A DNA stretch of 43,782 nt from contig JAQYVX010000014.1 of assembly GCA_030145305.1 (NCBI GenBank), positions 1 through 43,782 of the forward strand, in the 5' to 3' direction. The DNA comes from Halarcobacter sp. (lineage in GTDB: Bacteria > Campylobacterota > Campylobacteria > Campylobacterales > Arcobacteraceae). Below, piece by piece: positions 17,239 through 27,116 of the stretch. Numbering within the stretch: the stretch's first letter is position 1; each line of letters opens with the position of its first letter. Both the position numbers and the translations under genes were made by a program. The notes beneath the pieces were generated by a model. The model did no database searches and was not told the origin of the DNA. It worked only from the letters and a program-made list of their open reading frames with translations.

Positions 17239-18858
17239 ATGAAATCAAATTTATTCTCAGGTATTGTTGTAGGAATTATTTCATTACCTCTGTCCATGGC
17301 TTTATCAATTGCAATAGGAACTCCTCCTGAAAATGGAATATATACAGCAATCATAGCAGGAATAGTAACCGCAATATTTGGAAGTAGCAAGGTAAATATT
17401 AGTGGACCAACAGCTGCCTTTGTTGTTATTTTAATACCAATCATTCAAGAATATGGACTAAAAGGATTGTTAATTTGTGGTATTCTCTCTGGAATAGTAC
17501 AAATTCTCATGGGCTTATTTAAATTAGGAAATTTAATAGAATTAATTCCTTATCCTATTACGGTGGGATTTACATCAGGAATTGCAGTTGTAATTGCAAC
17601 TTTGCAAATAAAAGATTTTTTTGGTTTAAATATAGAACATTTTAACGGCGATTATTTAGAAAGAGTTCATATTCTTTTTTCTTCTTTAGATAGTTTTAGA
17701 ATAGAAGAATTTATTATAGGCTTATTAACTATTTTGATAATAATCTTTTGGCAAAAACAAAATTATAAAATTCCTGCTTCTTTAATTTCTTTGATAACAG
17801 TTACTTTAATAACATATTTTTACAATAGTTATAGTGAAATGTATCAAATATTAACAATCAAATCAAATTTTAGTTATGAGTTAAATGGGGCAATAATAAA
17901 TGGAATACCTTCTATTCCTTTACACTTTGTATTACCTTGGGAAAGCATTACTATTTCAAAAGAGTTAATATATAATTTAATTCCTCCTTCAATTGCAATT
18001 GCAATTTTAGGTTCATTAGAATCCTTATTATGTGCTGTTATTTCAGATGGTATGACAAAAAAAAGAACTAATCCAAATAAAGAATTAATTGGACAAGGTA
18101 TAACAAATATAATCTTGCCATTTTTTGCAGGTATTCCTTCTACTGCTGCAATTGCAAGAACGGTTGTTAATATAAAATCAGGTGCCACTAGTCCTATTTC
18201 TTCAGTTATTAATTCTATATTTATTTTTATTGCAGTTTTATCTTTTGCACCAATCTTATCTTTTCTTCCAATGGCTGCTTTATCAGGATTATTATTAATT
18301 GTTGCCTGGAATATGTCAGAATATAAACACTTTTTTAATATATTAAAAAATGCTCCAAGACATGATGTTTATGTATTACTTACTTGTTTTATCTTAACTG
18401 TTTTATTAGATATGGAAGTTGCAATAGCTGTTGGAATGGTTTTAGCTTCGATTTTATTTATAAAAAGAACAATCGAATTATATTCAATTGAATTAGTAAC
18501 TGAAAATCATAAAAAGAATTTAAATATTCCAGATAATATTTGTATTTATGATATTAATGGTCCAATGTTTTTTGGTGCAGCACAAAATGCGGTAAAAACT
18601 ATATTAACAACTGAAGATAAATATGATGTAATTATTATAAATATGGAAAATGTGTCAATGATTGATATGACTGCAATGGTTGCCTTAGAATCTATATTAG
18701 AATCATTTAAAGAAGATAAAACATTGCTTATATTAGCAGGACTTGAAGAAAGAATGTTAAAAAAATTATCTAAAATAGGCTTTGTTTATGAGAAAGGTAA
18801 AGTTGAGTTTTATGATAATATTGAACTTGCAATGGAATTAATTAATAAAGATGTATAA
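17239..18858 (+). CDS. SulP-family anion transporter with STAS domain
   Basis: This 539-residue inner-membrane protein has the SulP/SLC26 fold: about 12 to 14 membrane segments from residue 5 to about 415, beginning LFSGIVVGIISLPLSMALSIAIG and carrying the SulP signature region VNISGPTAAFVVIL (about 53–66). A second conserved block has LGSLESLLCAVISDGMT. The C-terminal STAS domain (about 430–535) includes IDMTAMVALESI. SulP proteins carry sulfate, bicarbonate, or dicarboxylates; the substrate cannot be told here, and no carbonic anhydrase or sulfur-assimilation gene is adjacent. The ribosome site AAAGG precedes the ATG. It is divergent from a TetR gene that is its likely regulator and is followed by a bidirectional terminator. 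Confidence 0.9.
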   Translation: MKSNLFSGIVVGIISLPLSMALSIAIGTPPENGIYTAIIAGIVTAIFGSSKVNISGPTAAFVVILIPIIQEYGLKGLLICGILSGIVQILMGLFKLGNLIELIPYPITVGFTSGIAVVIATLQIKDFFGLNIEHFNGDYLERVHILFSSLDSFRIEEFIIGLLTILIIIFWQKQNYKIPASLISLITVTLITYFYNSYSEMYQILTIKSNFSYELNGAIINGIPSIPLHFVLPWESITISKELIYNLIPPSIAIAILGSLESLLCAVISDGMTKKRTNPNKELIGQGITNIILPFFAGIPSTAAIARTVVNIKSGATSPISSVINSIFIFIAVLSFAPILSFLPMAALSGLLLIVAWNMSEYKHFFNILKNAPRHDVYVLLTCFILTVLLDMEVAIAVGMVLASILFIKRTIELYSIELVTENHKKNLNIPDNICIYDINGPMFFGAAQNAVKTILTTEDKYDVIIINMENVSMIDMTAMVALESILESFKEDKTLLILAGLEERMLKKLSKIGFVYEKGKVEFYDNIELAMELINKDV

Positions 18859-18882
18859 AGTTAGTTGAAACTATTATAAAAC

Positions 18883-18909
18883 AAAGGCTAGTTCAAATAC
18901 TAGCCTTTT
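18883..18909. terminator. Bidirectional terminator between the SulP gene and glnS
   Basis: The arms AAAGGCTAGT and ACTAGCCTTT form a perfect 10-base stem around a TCAAAT loop, with a T-run on the right and an A-run on the left. It separates two convergent genes. Confidence 0.85.
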
Positions 18910-18915
18910 ATTCTA

Positions 18916-21180
18916 TTATTTTAATTTTGTAGCTACAAGCTCATTTACTATTTTTGGATTTGCTTTGCCAGCTGTTTTTTTCAATACTTGACCTACAAAG
19001 AAACCTAAAAGTTTAGTATTACCTGCTTTAAATTTAATCACATTATCTGGATTTTGCGTAATTACTTCATCTATAATAGGTAATATTATAGAAGGATCAC
19101 TTATTTGCACTAGTCCAGAAGCCTCAACTATTTGTTTTGGGCTCTCACCTGTTTTAAGCATTTTTTCAAATACTTCTTTTGCAATTTTATTTGAAATTGT
19201 TTCATCTTCAAGCATTTTAACAAGTTCTACAATTTGCTTTGCACTAAATTTAAGTTCTTCAACTTGCTTTTCTTTTAATTCTCTAGCTACTTCATTTACT
19301 ACAATATTAGCAAGAGCAATAGGGTTTACAGAAATATCAAGAATAGTTAAAGACTCTTCATAAAAGCAACAAAGACGCTCATCATGAGCTAAAATATTAG
19401 CAACTTCACTATTTAGTCCAAGTTCCTCTGTATATTTATTAAAAAATTTCTTTTGTTCTTCATTCATAGGCTCAACTTCTCCTACAACTTGTACTTGTTT
19501 AGTTTGAGCTTTAGGTTTAGCCGGGCTTTCATCTTCTTTCGTTTTTTTACCCCATGAATCTTTAAGTCCTACAATTTTATTAAATACGGGTGTTTCATCT
19601 GTGTAATCAATAGGGTCAGCATAAAAATACCCCTGTCTTTCAAATTGGAATCTCTCATCTGGTTTTTGGTTTATAACAGCAGGTTCAATAAGAGCATTTT
19701 TAATAATTTGTAAAGAATTTGGGTTTATATCTTCTATTCCTTCAGGTGCTTCAACTTTAAACAATCTATCATAAAGTCTTACTTCCACAGTCTTAGCTTC
19801 TTTAGCACATACCCATTGAATAGCACTTTTTACTTTGATACCACTAGTATCAGAACCACTTTTAGAATCAGGATAATATTCAGCTTTTATTTCTATTATT
19901 TTTCCATTTTCATCTTTGATGATTTCTTTACAAGAAATAATAAAACCATGTCTAAGACGTACAGGTTGCGTAGGTGTAAGACGGAAATAACCCTTTGGAG
20001 GATTTTCCATAAAATCATCACGTTCAATATAAATTTCTTTTGAGAAAGGTATCTTTCTTGAACCTTCTTTTGGCACATCATGTGGATAGTATGGTGCATC
20101 AATCTCTTCAAAGCCTTCATAATTTGTAATACTTACTTTAAGTGGATCAAGTACACATAGAACTCTTGGTACTTTTTTATTTAAATCATCTCTTATACAA
20201 AATTCAAGTTGTGCCACATCAACCATAGAGTTTGCCTTAGCAATTCCTATTTGCTCACAGAAGTTTAAAATAGAAGAAGGAGTATAACCTCTTCTTCTAT
20301 ATCCAGCAATTGTAGGCATACGAGGATCATCCCAGCCCTTAACTTGTCCACCTTCAACTAATTCTATAAGTTTTCTTTTACTCATAACTGTATAGTTAAT
20401 ACCTAAACGTGCAAATTCATGTTGGTAAGGTCTTGGTGGCTTAAGTTCAAGAGTATCTAATACCCAATTATAAATATCACGATTGTTCTCAAATTCCAAA
20501 GTACAAATAGAGTGAGAAACCCCTTCAATATAATCAGATAAGCAGTGAGCAAAGTCATACATTGGGTAAATACACCATTCATCAGCAGATCTAAAGTGAT
20601 TGGCATGTCTGATACGGTATAAAAGAGGATCTCTCATTTTCATATTTGCAGCACTCATATCTATTTTTGCTCTTAGTACATGCTCTCCATCTTTAAATTC
20701 GCCTTTTTTCATTCTTTCTAAAAGATATAAATTTTCTTCAACACTACGATTGGCATAAATACTACGTTTTCCTGCTTCTTTAACAGTACCACGATATTCA
20801 CGTATTTCTTCTTCTGTTAGACTATCAACATAAGCTTTACCCATTTTAATTAGAGTAATTGCATAATCATATATCTTAGGAAAATAATCAGATGTAAAAT
20901 ATAGATTATCCTTCCATTCAAATCCTAGCCATTGCACCGCATCTTTTAAAGCCTCAACATATTTTGTATCTTCTTTAGTTGGATTTGTATCATCCATTCT
21001 TAGATTACAATGTCCATTATAATCTCGCGCAATACCAAAATTTATAAAAATAGACTTAGCATGTCCAATATGGGGAAAGCCATTAGGCTCTGGTGGGAAT
21101 CTTGTAATTATCTTTTTATATTTGCCTGACTTTAAGTCCGCCTCAACTATTGTACGTAAAAAATCTTTGCTCTCACTCAT
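18916..21180 (-). CDS. glnS: Glutaminyl-tRNA synthetase with C-terminal GatB/YqeY-like domain
   Basis: This class I synthetase charges tRNA-Gln directly with glutamine. It has RFPPEPNGFPHIGH with HIGH at 37–40, the GlnRS-type LRMDDTNPTKE, and a KMSKS-loop variant VMSKRK (265–270). Residues about 340–550 form the beta-barrel anticodon domain (...YFRLTPTQPVRLRHG...). The protein is 754 residues against about 550 for E. coli GlnRS. The extra ~160 residues (about 590–754; KIAKEVFEKMLKTGESPKQIVEASGL...) match the GatB-tail/YqeY helical domain that also extends Deinococcus GlnRS and aids tRNA binding. A charged linker rich in K, E and P (about 545–590) joins the two. Helicobacter and Campylobacter make Gln-tRNA through GatCAB instead, so a GlnRS in this group is noteworthy. 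Confidence 0.95.
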   Translation of the reverse strand: MSESKDFLRTIVEADLKSGKYKKIITRFPPEPNGFPHIGHAKSIFINFGIARDYNGHCNLRMDDTNPTKEDTKYVEALKDAVQWLGFEWKDNLYFTSDYFPKIYDYAITLIKMGKAYVDSLTEEEIREYRGTVKEAGKRSIYANRSVEENLYLLERMKKGEFKDGEHVLRAKIDMSAANMKMRDPLLYRIRHANHFRSADEWCIYPMYDFAHCLSDYIEGVSHSICTLEFENNRDIYNWVLDTLELKPPRPYQHEFARLGINYTVMSKRKLIELVEGGQVKGWDDPRMPTIAGYRRRGYTPSSILNFCEQIGIAKANSMVDVAQLEFCIRDDLNKKVPRVLCVLDPLKVSITNYEGFEEIDAPYYPHDVPKEGSRKIPFSKEIYIERDDFMENPPKGYFRLTPTQPVRLRHGFIISCKEIIKDENGKIIEIKAEYYPDSKSGSDTSGIKVKSAIQWVCAKEAKTVEVRLYDRLFKVEAPEGIEDINPNSLQIIKNALIEPAVINQKPDERFQFERQGYFYADPIDYTDETPVFNKIVGLKDSWGKKTKEDESPAKPKAQTKQVQVVGEVEPMNEEQKKFFNKYTEELGLNSEVANILAHDERLCCFYEESLTILDISVNPIALANIVVNEVARELKEKQVEELKFSAKQIVELVKMLEDETISNKIAKEVFEKMLKTGESPKQIVEASGLVQISDPSIILPIIDEVITQNPDNVIKFKAGNTKLLGFFVGQVLKKTAGKANPKIVNELVATKLK

Positions 21181-21335
21181 TATTAAACCTCTTGATTTTG
21201 AAACTCTTATAAGGTTTATATTTTATCAAATTAGTGCTTATATCATCCAAGCATTGTTATTTGAAGTAAGTTAAGAGAATTTTAAAACATCATTTTTTGT
21301 ATTAATAATCTTATTTATATCTTTTTATTCTTTTT

Positions 21336-21344
21336 TGATATAAT
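21336..21344 (+). promoter_or_regulatory. Extended -10 promoter for the tandem-SBP kinase
   Basis: TGATATAAT is an extended -10 element following a T-rich stretch, 57 bases before the kinase start at 21402. T-rich sequence in place of a -35 box is typical of this bacterial group. Confidence 0.5.
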
Positions 21345-21401
21345 AGTAGAATGCTAAGATAATAATTCATACATTTAGTAAAGAGATTCGAAAGGTTGCA
21401 A

Positions 21402-23798
21402 ATGATGAAAAAACTAATATTACTAATAACTCTAGTATGCACCTTAATAGCCTCAAGTAAAACAAAAAATAATTTTACAAATGTAGAAAAAGAATATATA
21501 TCTTCAAACACTGTTACTTTTGGAATGCTATTGGACTATTATCCCTTCTCTTTTAAGGAAAATGGCAAAATATCGGGCTTTTCTTATGATTATATAGATT
21601 TAATTGTAAAAAAAAGTGGATTAAAAATAAAGATTGAAATTGATGATTGGAGTAAGACTCTTAACAAATTTAAAACTAAACAAATTGATCTAATAGATTT
21701 CATATCTTATGATAAAAATAGGGAATCATTTACAAATTTCTCAAAACCATACTTTGAAATACCAAATGTTATCTTTGCAAGAAAAGGTGAAATAAACAAT
21801 TATACTGGCTTTGAATCTTTAAAAGGGAAAAAGGTTGGTGTTCCTAAAGATATTTATTATTATGACAATCTAAAGGCTTTAAAACTTTTTGAAATTGTGG
21901 AATTTAAAAATTCAAGAAGTAAAATGAAAGCTTTGGCACATAAAAAGGTGGATGTAATATTTAGTAACCTTAATAGTGATCAAAAATATATTAAAAAAGC
22001 TGGGTATTTAAATATAATAATTCTTGATGAGCTTGATGATTCAATAGTAAAAAAAGAAGACATAAGAATAGGGGTAAATAAAGAAAATGATTTATTATTT
22101 TCAATTATAAATAAATCTATGTCAGCTATTACTAGAAGTGAAAAAGAGCTTTTATATAATAAATGGTTTACCGCAAAAATTGAATCACAAACTGTTAATA
22201 ATAAGCTTGATCTATCAGCTAATGAAAAACAATATCTAAAAGAAAAAAAACAAATAAAAATGTGTATAGATCCTGATTGGATGCCTTTTGAAAAAAATGA
22301 AAGAGGAAAACATATTGGAATGAGTGCTGATTATTTTAAAATCTTTGAAAAAGAAATAGCTACTCCTATTCGTATGGTTCCAACAAATTCATGGTCTCAC
22401 TCACTAGAATTAGGTCGAAAAAAAGAGTGTGATATTTTTTCTCTTCTAATGCAAACACCTCAAAGATTGAAATATCTTGATTTTACGCAAGCATATTTAA
22501 AAACACCCTTAGTCATTGCTACAAATAATAATGCTCTTTTTATATCAAATCTTTCTGAATTAAAAGATAAAAAGGTGGGTATTGTAAAGGGATATGCCTA
22601 TGCAGAACTTTTAAGAATGAATAATCCAGAGATGAAATTTATTGAAGTAAAGACTTTAAAAGAAGGTCTTGATAAGGTAGATAGTAAAGACCTTTTTGCT
22701 TTTATAGGAGGTTTATCTACTGTAGGATTTGAGATACAAAGAAGTTATATTGGTCGAGTAAAAATTGCAGGAAAAATTGAAGGTATGTTAGAGTTAGGTA
22801 TTGGAACACGAAATGATGAACCAATTTTAAAATCTATTTTTAATAAAGCAATTTCAAAAATATCCACAGAAGAACATCAATATATCTTGAACAAATGGGT
22901 TTCTATAAACTATCAAGAAGGGGTACAATACCAAACTATTTGGAGATATTTAATTATTATGATTGTGATATTAATAGTGTTGGGTTTAATATATAGACAA
23001 TATTTATTAAAAGATTTAAATAGAAGACTTAATGAAAAAGTAAAAATAGAGATTGAAAAAAATATGCGGCAAAACAAAGTACTTTCAGAACAAAGTAAAA
23101 TGGCTGCTATGGGAGAAATGATAGGAAATATAGCCCATCAATGGAGACAACCCTTATCTGCAATTTCAACAGCAGCAACGGGAGCTAGACTACAAAAAGA
23201 GATGGATTGCTTAACTGATAGTCAATTAGATTCTATTTTAGAATCTATTAATAATAGAGCACAATACTTATCCCAAACAATTGATGATTTTAGAGGCTTT
23301 TTTAATCCAAATAATAATAAATTGCAGAAAGTTAATATCTCTAATACTTTAAATAAAACATTAAACCTTGTGCATTCGGAGTTTATAGAAAAACATATAG
23401 AAATAATAAAAAATATAGAAGAATTTGAATTTATATCATTGGAAAATGAACTTCTACAAGCTTTAATAAATATTCTAAATAATGCAAAAGATGCTTTAAC
23501 TAAATTAGAAAATGAAAAAAGATTAATTTTTATAAATACCTATAAAAACGACAATGATTTTGTTATCGAAATAATAGATAATGCAAAAGGAATACCAGAG
23601 TATATAATCGATAGAATCTTTGAGCCATATTTTACAACAAAACATAAATCACAAGGTACTGGAATTGGATTATATATGAGTGAAGAAATTGTACGAACTC
23701 ATCTTAAGGGGAAACTTGTAGTTTCTAACGAAGAGTATAACTATGATGGGATTGATTATTTAGGGGCAAAATTTATTATAGAAATTCCTATTAATTAA
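21402..23798 (+). CDS. Sensor histidine kinase with two periplasmic amino-acid-binding-type domains
   Basis: A signal peptide/first membrane segment (MMKKLILLITLVCTLIA) leads to two tandem SBP_bac_3-type domains in the periplasm (about 30–255, VTFGMLLDYYPFSFKENGKISGFSYDY..., and about 270–505, IKMCIDPDWMPFEK...HIGMSADYF). A membrane segment follows at about 515–535, then a coiled linker, a phosphoacceptor helix GNIAHQWRQPL (His579), an N box LINILNNAKDAL and a G box GTGIGLYMSEEIV. The ATG at 21402 is chosen because AAAGG at 21391–21395 lies six bases ahead; the TTG at 21396 abuts that site. There is no adjacent response regulator. It likely detects amino acids or related small molecules. The sensor half is a paralogue of the diguanylate cyclase at 24461. 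Confidence 0.9.
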   Translation: MMKKLILLITLVCTLIASSKTKNNFTNVEKEYISSNTVTFGMLLDYYPFSFKENGKISGFSYDYIDLIVKKSGLKIKIEIDDWSKTLNKFKTKQIDLIDFISYDKNRESFTNFSKPYFEIPNVIFARKGEINNYTGFESLKGKKVGVPKDIYYYDNLKALKLFEIVEFKNSRSKMKALAHKKVDVIFSNLNSDQKYIKKAGYLNIIILDELDDSIVKKEDIRIGVNKENDLLFSIINKSMSAITRSEKELLYNKWFTAKIESQTVNNKLDLSANEKQYLKEKKQIKMCIDPDWMPFEKNERGKHIGMSADYFKIFEKEIATPIRMVPTNSWSHSLELGRKKECDIFSLLMQTPQRLKYLDFTQAYLKTPLVIATNNNALFISNLSELKDKKVGIVKGYAYAELLRMNNPEMKFIEVKTLKEGLDKVDSKDLFAFIGGLSTVGFEIQRSYIGRVKIAGKIEGMLELGIGTRNDEPILKSIFNKAISKISTEEHQYILNKWVSINYQEGVQYQTIWRYLIIMIVILIVLGLIYRQYLLKDLNRRLNEKVKIEIEKNMRQNKVLSEQSKMAAMGEMIGNIAHQWRQPLSAISTAATGARLQKEMDCLTDSQLDSILESINNRAQYLSQTIDDFRGFFNPNNNKLQKVNISNTLNKTLNLVHSEFIEKHIEIIKNIEEFEFISLENELLQALINILNNAKDALTKLENEKRLIFINTYKNDNDFVIEIIDNAKGIPEYIIDRIFEPYFTTKHKSQGTGIGLYMSEEIVRTHLKGKLVVSNEEYNYDGIDYLGAKFIIEIPIN

Positions 23799-23897
23799 AA
23801 GCTATTTTTCACTACTTTTTACCTTGACTCTCCATATTGAAAATTTAATTTTTATTTAGATTTTGTTAAAATAAACTTTTATAAAGGAATATAAACA

Positions 23898-24383
23898 ATG
23901 CAAGAAAACCCAAGTATAGAAGAATATTTGAAAGAGGATGCCTTTCTTTTTGATAATATCTCAACAGCTATTTGTAAAGAAGAAAATCCAAATTATGAGT
24001 TATTATTAGAACAATGTAAAACGTTTGAAGAAAATGTAGTGTTATTTAAAATAGTTCCAAGTTATTATGTAATGAAAACAATACTTTGTTTTAAACTTAA
24101 AGATTATGAAACTGCTCATAAATATATTAATGGCTCTTTGAAATATTTATTATATCTTGCTAAAAATGCTAAAGAATTAACAAGTACAGAACAAAAGAAT
24201 TTTGATGAATACAAAACAAATGTAATTAATCAATATAAAATATTAACACAAGAAAGCCCTGAGTCTCTAGATACTAAAAAAGCAATACTTCCTCCTACTG
24301 TTAAATTTATTACTACTGATGATGAACCCTTAATTAAAAAGGAAATAAATCTTAGAGTTAAGAAAAGAGAACAAGTATTATAA
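23898..24383 (+). CDS. Uncharacterised helical protein between two tandem-SBP sensors
   Basis: This 161-residue soluble protein has no signal peptide or membrane segment and matches no family I recognise. Its middle (VVLFKIVPSYYVMKTILCFKLKDYETAHKYINGSLKYLLYLA) looks like one or two TPR-type helix pairs; the last 40 residues are probably disordered and basic (KKEINLRVKKREQVL). A good ribosome site (AAAGGAA) precedes the ATG and a TTTTGTTAAAAT extended -10-like element lies upstream. It is 99 bases after the kinase and 77 bases before the cyclase on the same strand, so a shared role is possible but unsupported beyond position. Confidence 0.7.
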   Translation: MQENPSIEEYLKEDAFLFDNISTAICKEENPNYELLLEQCKTFEENVVLFKIVPSYYVMKTILCFKLKDYETAHKYINGSLKYLLYLAKNAKELTSTEQKNFDEYKTNVINQYKILTQESPESLDTKKAILPPTVKFITTDDEPLIKKEINLRVKKREQVL

Positions 24384-24460
24384 TTAAAATAATTTATAAT
24401 TTATAATTTAACTACATAAGAACTTTTAACTGATAGAATATCTTCTTTAGAAGGATAGAA

Positions 24461-26608
24461 ATGAAAATATTATTTATACAGCTATTTCTTATATTTTGTT
24501 TTTCAATAGAAATCTTAGCAAGTTCTATTAATTTTACTAAAGAAGAAAAAGAGTTTATTGAAAAAAACCCCTTAGTAAAAGTGGCTATGATGCCGGATTT
24601 TACGCCATTTAGTTATTATATAAAAGATACCTCAGTTGGCTTTGAACATGATTTATTAGAGATCATTTCTAAAAGAACTGGGTTAGAATTTGAAAAAACA
24701 ATTGATAAATGGACTAGTATTTATAATACTTTTAAAAATAAAGAAGTTGATATGATAACTAGTATTTCATATAAAAAATTTAGAGAACCTTTTACTAGTT
24801 TTACAAGTTCTTATTACGATATACCTATTATGATTTTTGTAAAAGATAATTTTGGTGAATATAATGGAATCAAAAGTCTAAAAAATAAAAGAGTTGGTGT
24901 ACTAAAAGATGTTTTTTATGTTAAAGAACTACAAAAATTAGGCACCATGAATTTAATTTTTTATGATAATTATGCAGATTTAACAAAAGATTTAGTCTTT
25001 GGTAAAATTGATGCCTTAATTCAAAATCTAACAAATATAAATTATTTAATAAAAAAAAATGTATACGCAAATATAAAATTAGCTAGCGAGCTAATTCTTC
25101 CTAATACAAAAAAAGAAGATTTACGATTTGGGGTACAACCAGAAAATCCAATGCTTGGTTCTATTTTACAAAAAGCTCTTAATTCTATTACAACAAAAGA
25201 AAAAGAAGCTTTAGTAACTAAATGGATAGGTTCAATTAAAGAGTATAGAGGTGGGCATATTGAGCTTAATCAAGAAGAAATAGCTTATTTGAATACAAAT
25301 GTAATAAAATATTGTATAAATCCTAGTGGATTACCTTTCGAAGGACTTAATGAAAAAGGTGAACATATTGGAATGAGTGCAGATTATTATAATCTTTTTG
25401 AAAAAATTTTATCTGCAAGATTTGACCTTGTCAAAACAAAAAATTGGAATCAATCAGTAAGTTATATAAAACAAGAAAAATGCGATATGTTAGCTTTAGG
25501 TATGGAAACGCCTGAAAGAAAAAAATATTTAAATTTTACTAGTCATTATTTAGAAGTCCCTCTAGTTGTAGCTACAAGAGTAAACGTTCCTTTTATTAAT
25601 CAAATATTAGATTTAGAAGGTGAAAAAATTGGTATTATAAAAGGTGATGCTTTTGTAAAAATACTTAGAGAAAAATATCCATCTTTAGAGATAATAGAAG
25701 TTGATGATATTTATGATGGTTTAGACAAGGTCAAAAATGAACAGCTTTTTGCTTTTATTGATACCTTAGCTAGCATAGGATATGAATTTCAAACAAAATA
25801 TTTTGGAGAATTAAAAATTGCAGGAAAAATATCTGAAAGTTTGAAATTATCAATTGCTGTTGTAAAAAAAGATAAAACTTTATTAAATATTTTACAAAAA
25901 ACTGTAAATAAAATTACAAATGAATTACATAGAGAGATTTTCACTAAATGGATTCCAATAAAGTATGAAAAAGAGATTGATTATGCATTAGTTTGGAAAA
26001 TAGTTATTGGGGTGTTATTATTGATTCTTCTTACTCTATATTGGAATACAACTATTATAAAAGCTAATAAATTATTAAAAGAAGCCAAAAAAGACATTGA
26101 AGAAAAAAACAAAAAGTTAGAAAAACTTGCAGTTACAGATGAGCTAACGAATTTATATAATAGAAGAAAATTAGAAGAACTAATACAAAATGAAATATAT
26201 AGATATGAAAGATTTGCACATACTTTTGGTATTACTATTGTAGATATCGATCATTTTAAAAAAGTAAATGATACTTATGGTCATCAAGTTGGAGATAAAA
26301 TATTAGTAGAAATTGCAAATATATTAAAATCATCACTTAGAAAAACTGATTTTATAGGAAGATTTGGAGGAGAAGAGTTCATAATTATTTGTCCTGAGTC
26401 TGACATAGAAGGGGTGAAAAAATTGATGGAAAGCTTTAGGTTACGAATTGCAAATCATAATTTTGAAATAATAAAAAACAAAACTGCAAGTTTTGGTGTT
26501 ACAGTATTTAAAGATGGTGATTCTATTGATACTTTAATAAAAAGAGCAGATGATGCTCTTTATGAAGCAAAAAACAATGGTAGAAATAAAGTTTTTATCA
26601 ATATGTAA
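24461..26608 (+). CDS. Diguanylate cyclase with two periplasmic amino-acid-binding-type domains
   Basis: This 715-residue membrane protein has a signal peptide (MKILFIQLFLIFCFSIEILA), two SBP_bac_3-like domains (about 35–260, VKVAMMPDFTPFSYYIKDTSVGFEHDL; about 275–505, IKYCINPSGLPFEG...HIGMSADYY), a membrane segment at about 508–530, a short coiled coil and a GGDEF domain (about 550–712). The active site is GGEEF at 636–640 and the product-inhibition motif RKTD lies five residues upstream, so the enzyme should make c-di-GMP and be feedback-inhibited. The sensor half closely parallels that of the kinase at 21402, down to shared phrases such as HIGMSADY and AFI near the hinge. The ribosome site AAGGAT precedes the ATG. 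A periplasmic ligand probably sets c-di-GMP output. Confidence 0.92.
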   Translation: MKILFIQLFLIFCFSIEILASSINFTKEEKEFIEKNPLVKVAMMPDFTPFSYYIKDTSVGFEHDLLEIISKRTGLEFEKTIDKWTSIYNTFKNKEVDMITSISYKKFREPFTSFTSSYYDIPIMIFVKDNFGEYNGIKSLKNKRVGVLKDVFYVKELQKLGTMNLIFYDNYADLTKDLVFGKIDALIQNLTNINYLIKKNVYANIKLASELILPNTKKEDLRFGVQPENPMLGSILQKALNSITTKEKEALVTKWIGSIKEYRGGHIELNQEEIAYLNTNVIKYCINPSGLPFEGLNEKGEHIGMSADYYNLFEKILSARFDLVKTKNWNQSVSYIKQEKCDMLALGMETPERKKYLNFTSHYLEVPLVVATRVNVPFINQILDLEGEKIGIIKGDAFVKILREKYPSLEIIEVDDIYDGLDKVKNEQLFAFIDTLASIGYEFQTKYFGELKIAGKISESLKLSIAVVKKDKTLLNILQKTVNKITNELHREIFTKWIPIKYEKEIDYALVWKIVIGVLLLILLTLYWNTTIIKANKLLKEAKKDIEEKNKKLEKLAVTDELTNLYNRRKLEELIQNEIYRYERFAHTFGITIVDIDHFKKVNDTYGHQVGDKILVEIANILKSSLRKTDFIGRFGGEEFIIICPESDIEGVKKLMESFRLRIANHNFEIIKNKTASFGVTVFKDGDSIDTLIKRADDALYEAKNNGRNKVFINM

Positions 26609-26987
26609 TTCTGATATAAAAGAAAAGAAGATAATTATTTTTAATGACTATTTAATAATAATTGAGTAGTTTTTGTATATAATTATTTTCAGCTTTAAAT
26701 CCTAGGCTGGAGAAATAAAAATCATAATATATTTACAAGAATAAATAGCCTTACTTCTTATTCGTACACTTTTTTTGGAAATCTTTCATGAAGAAATAAA
26801 AGTTTTTAAGGAAAAAATAAAGTTATGTAAATAATATGGGATTAATTTTCAATTTTGATATCTTAAACGCCTATGTTTTTTAGGATAAATAATAAGAAGT
26901 TGATAAAAAAAGAGATAAGTCATAGATTTTTAAGAAGACAAAAACAAGATAATAGTATACTTCGATGTATTAATTCTAAATACATAT
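26609..26987. other. Gene-free stretch before tRNA-Ser
   Basis: About 380 bases without a supportable gene. It is AT-rich with no strong inverted repeat. A TATACT at about 26956–26961 could be the -10 of the tRNA promoter. A 38-codon open frame (26873–26989) lacks a ribosome site and runs into the tRNA, so it is not called. A small RNA cannot be excluded. Confidence 0.4.
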
Positions 26988-27076
26988 AGACAATTGGGAG
27001 AGCTGGCTTAATCCACTACCTTGGAAGGGTAGCGTAGAGTAATCTACCATCGGTTCGAATCCGATATTGTCTGCCA
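26988..27076 (+). tRNA. tRNA-Ser (anticodon GGA)
   Basis: The acceptor arm AGACAAT pairs perfectly with ATTGTCT, with discriminator G and an encoded CCA. The anticodon stem CTACC/GGTAG encloses TTGGAAG, giving GGA. The long variable arm and T-loop GGTTCGAATCC are present. It stands alone, away from the Leu–Ser–Cys cluster. Confidence 0.95.
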
Positions 27077-27116
27077 CTTTATATATAAAACAAATACCAA
27101 TAAAGGATACTTCTTG

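Noticed and set aside
26873-26989. A 38-codon frame just before tRNA-Ser
   Set aside because: It has no ribosome site, its stop lies in the first bases of the tRNA, and its composition is that of random AT-rich sequence.
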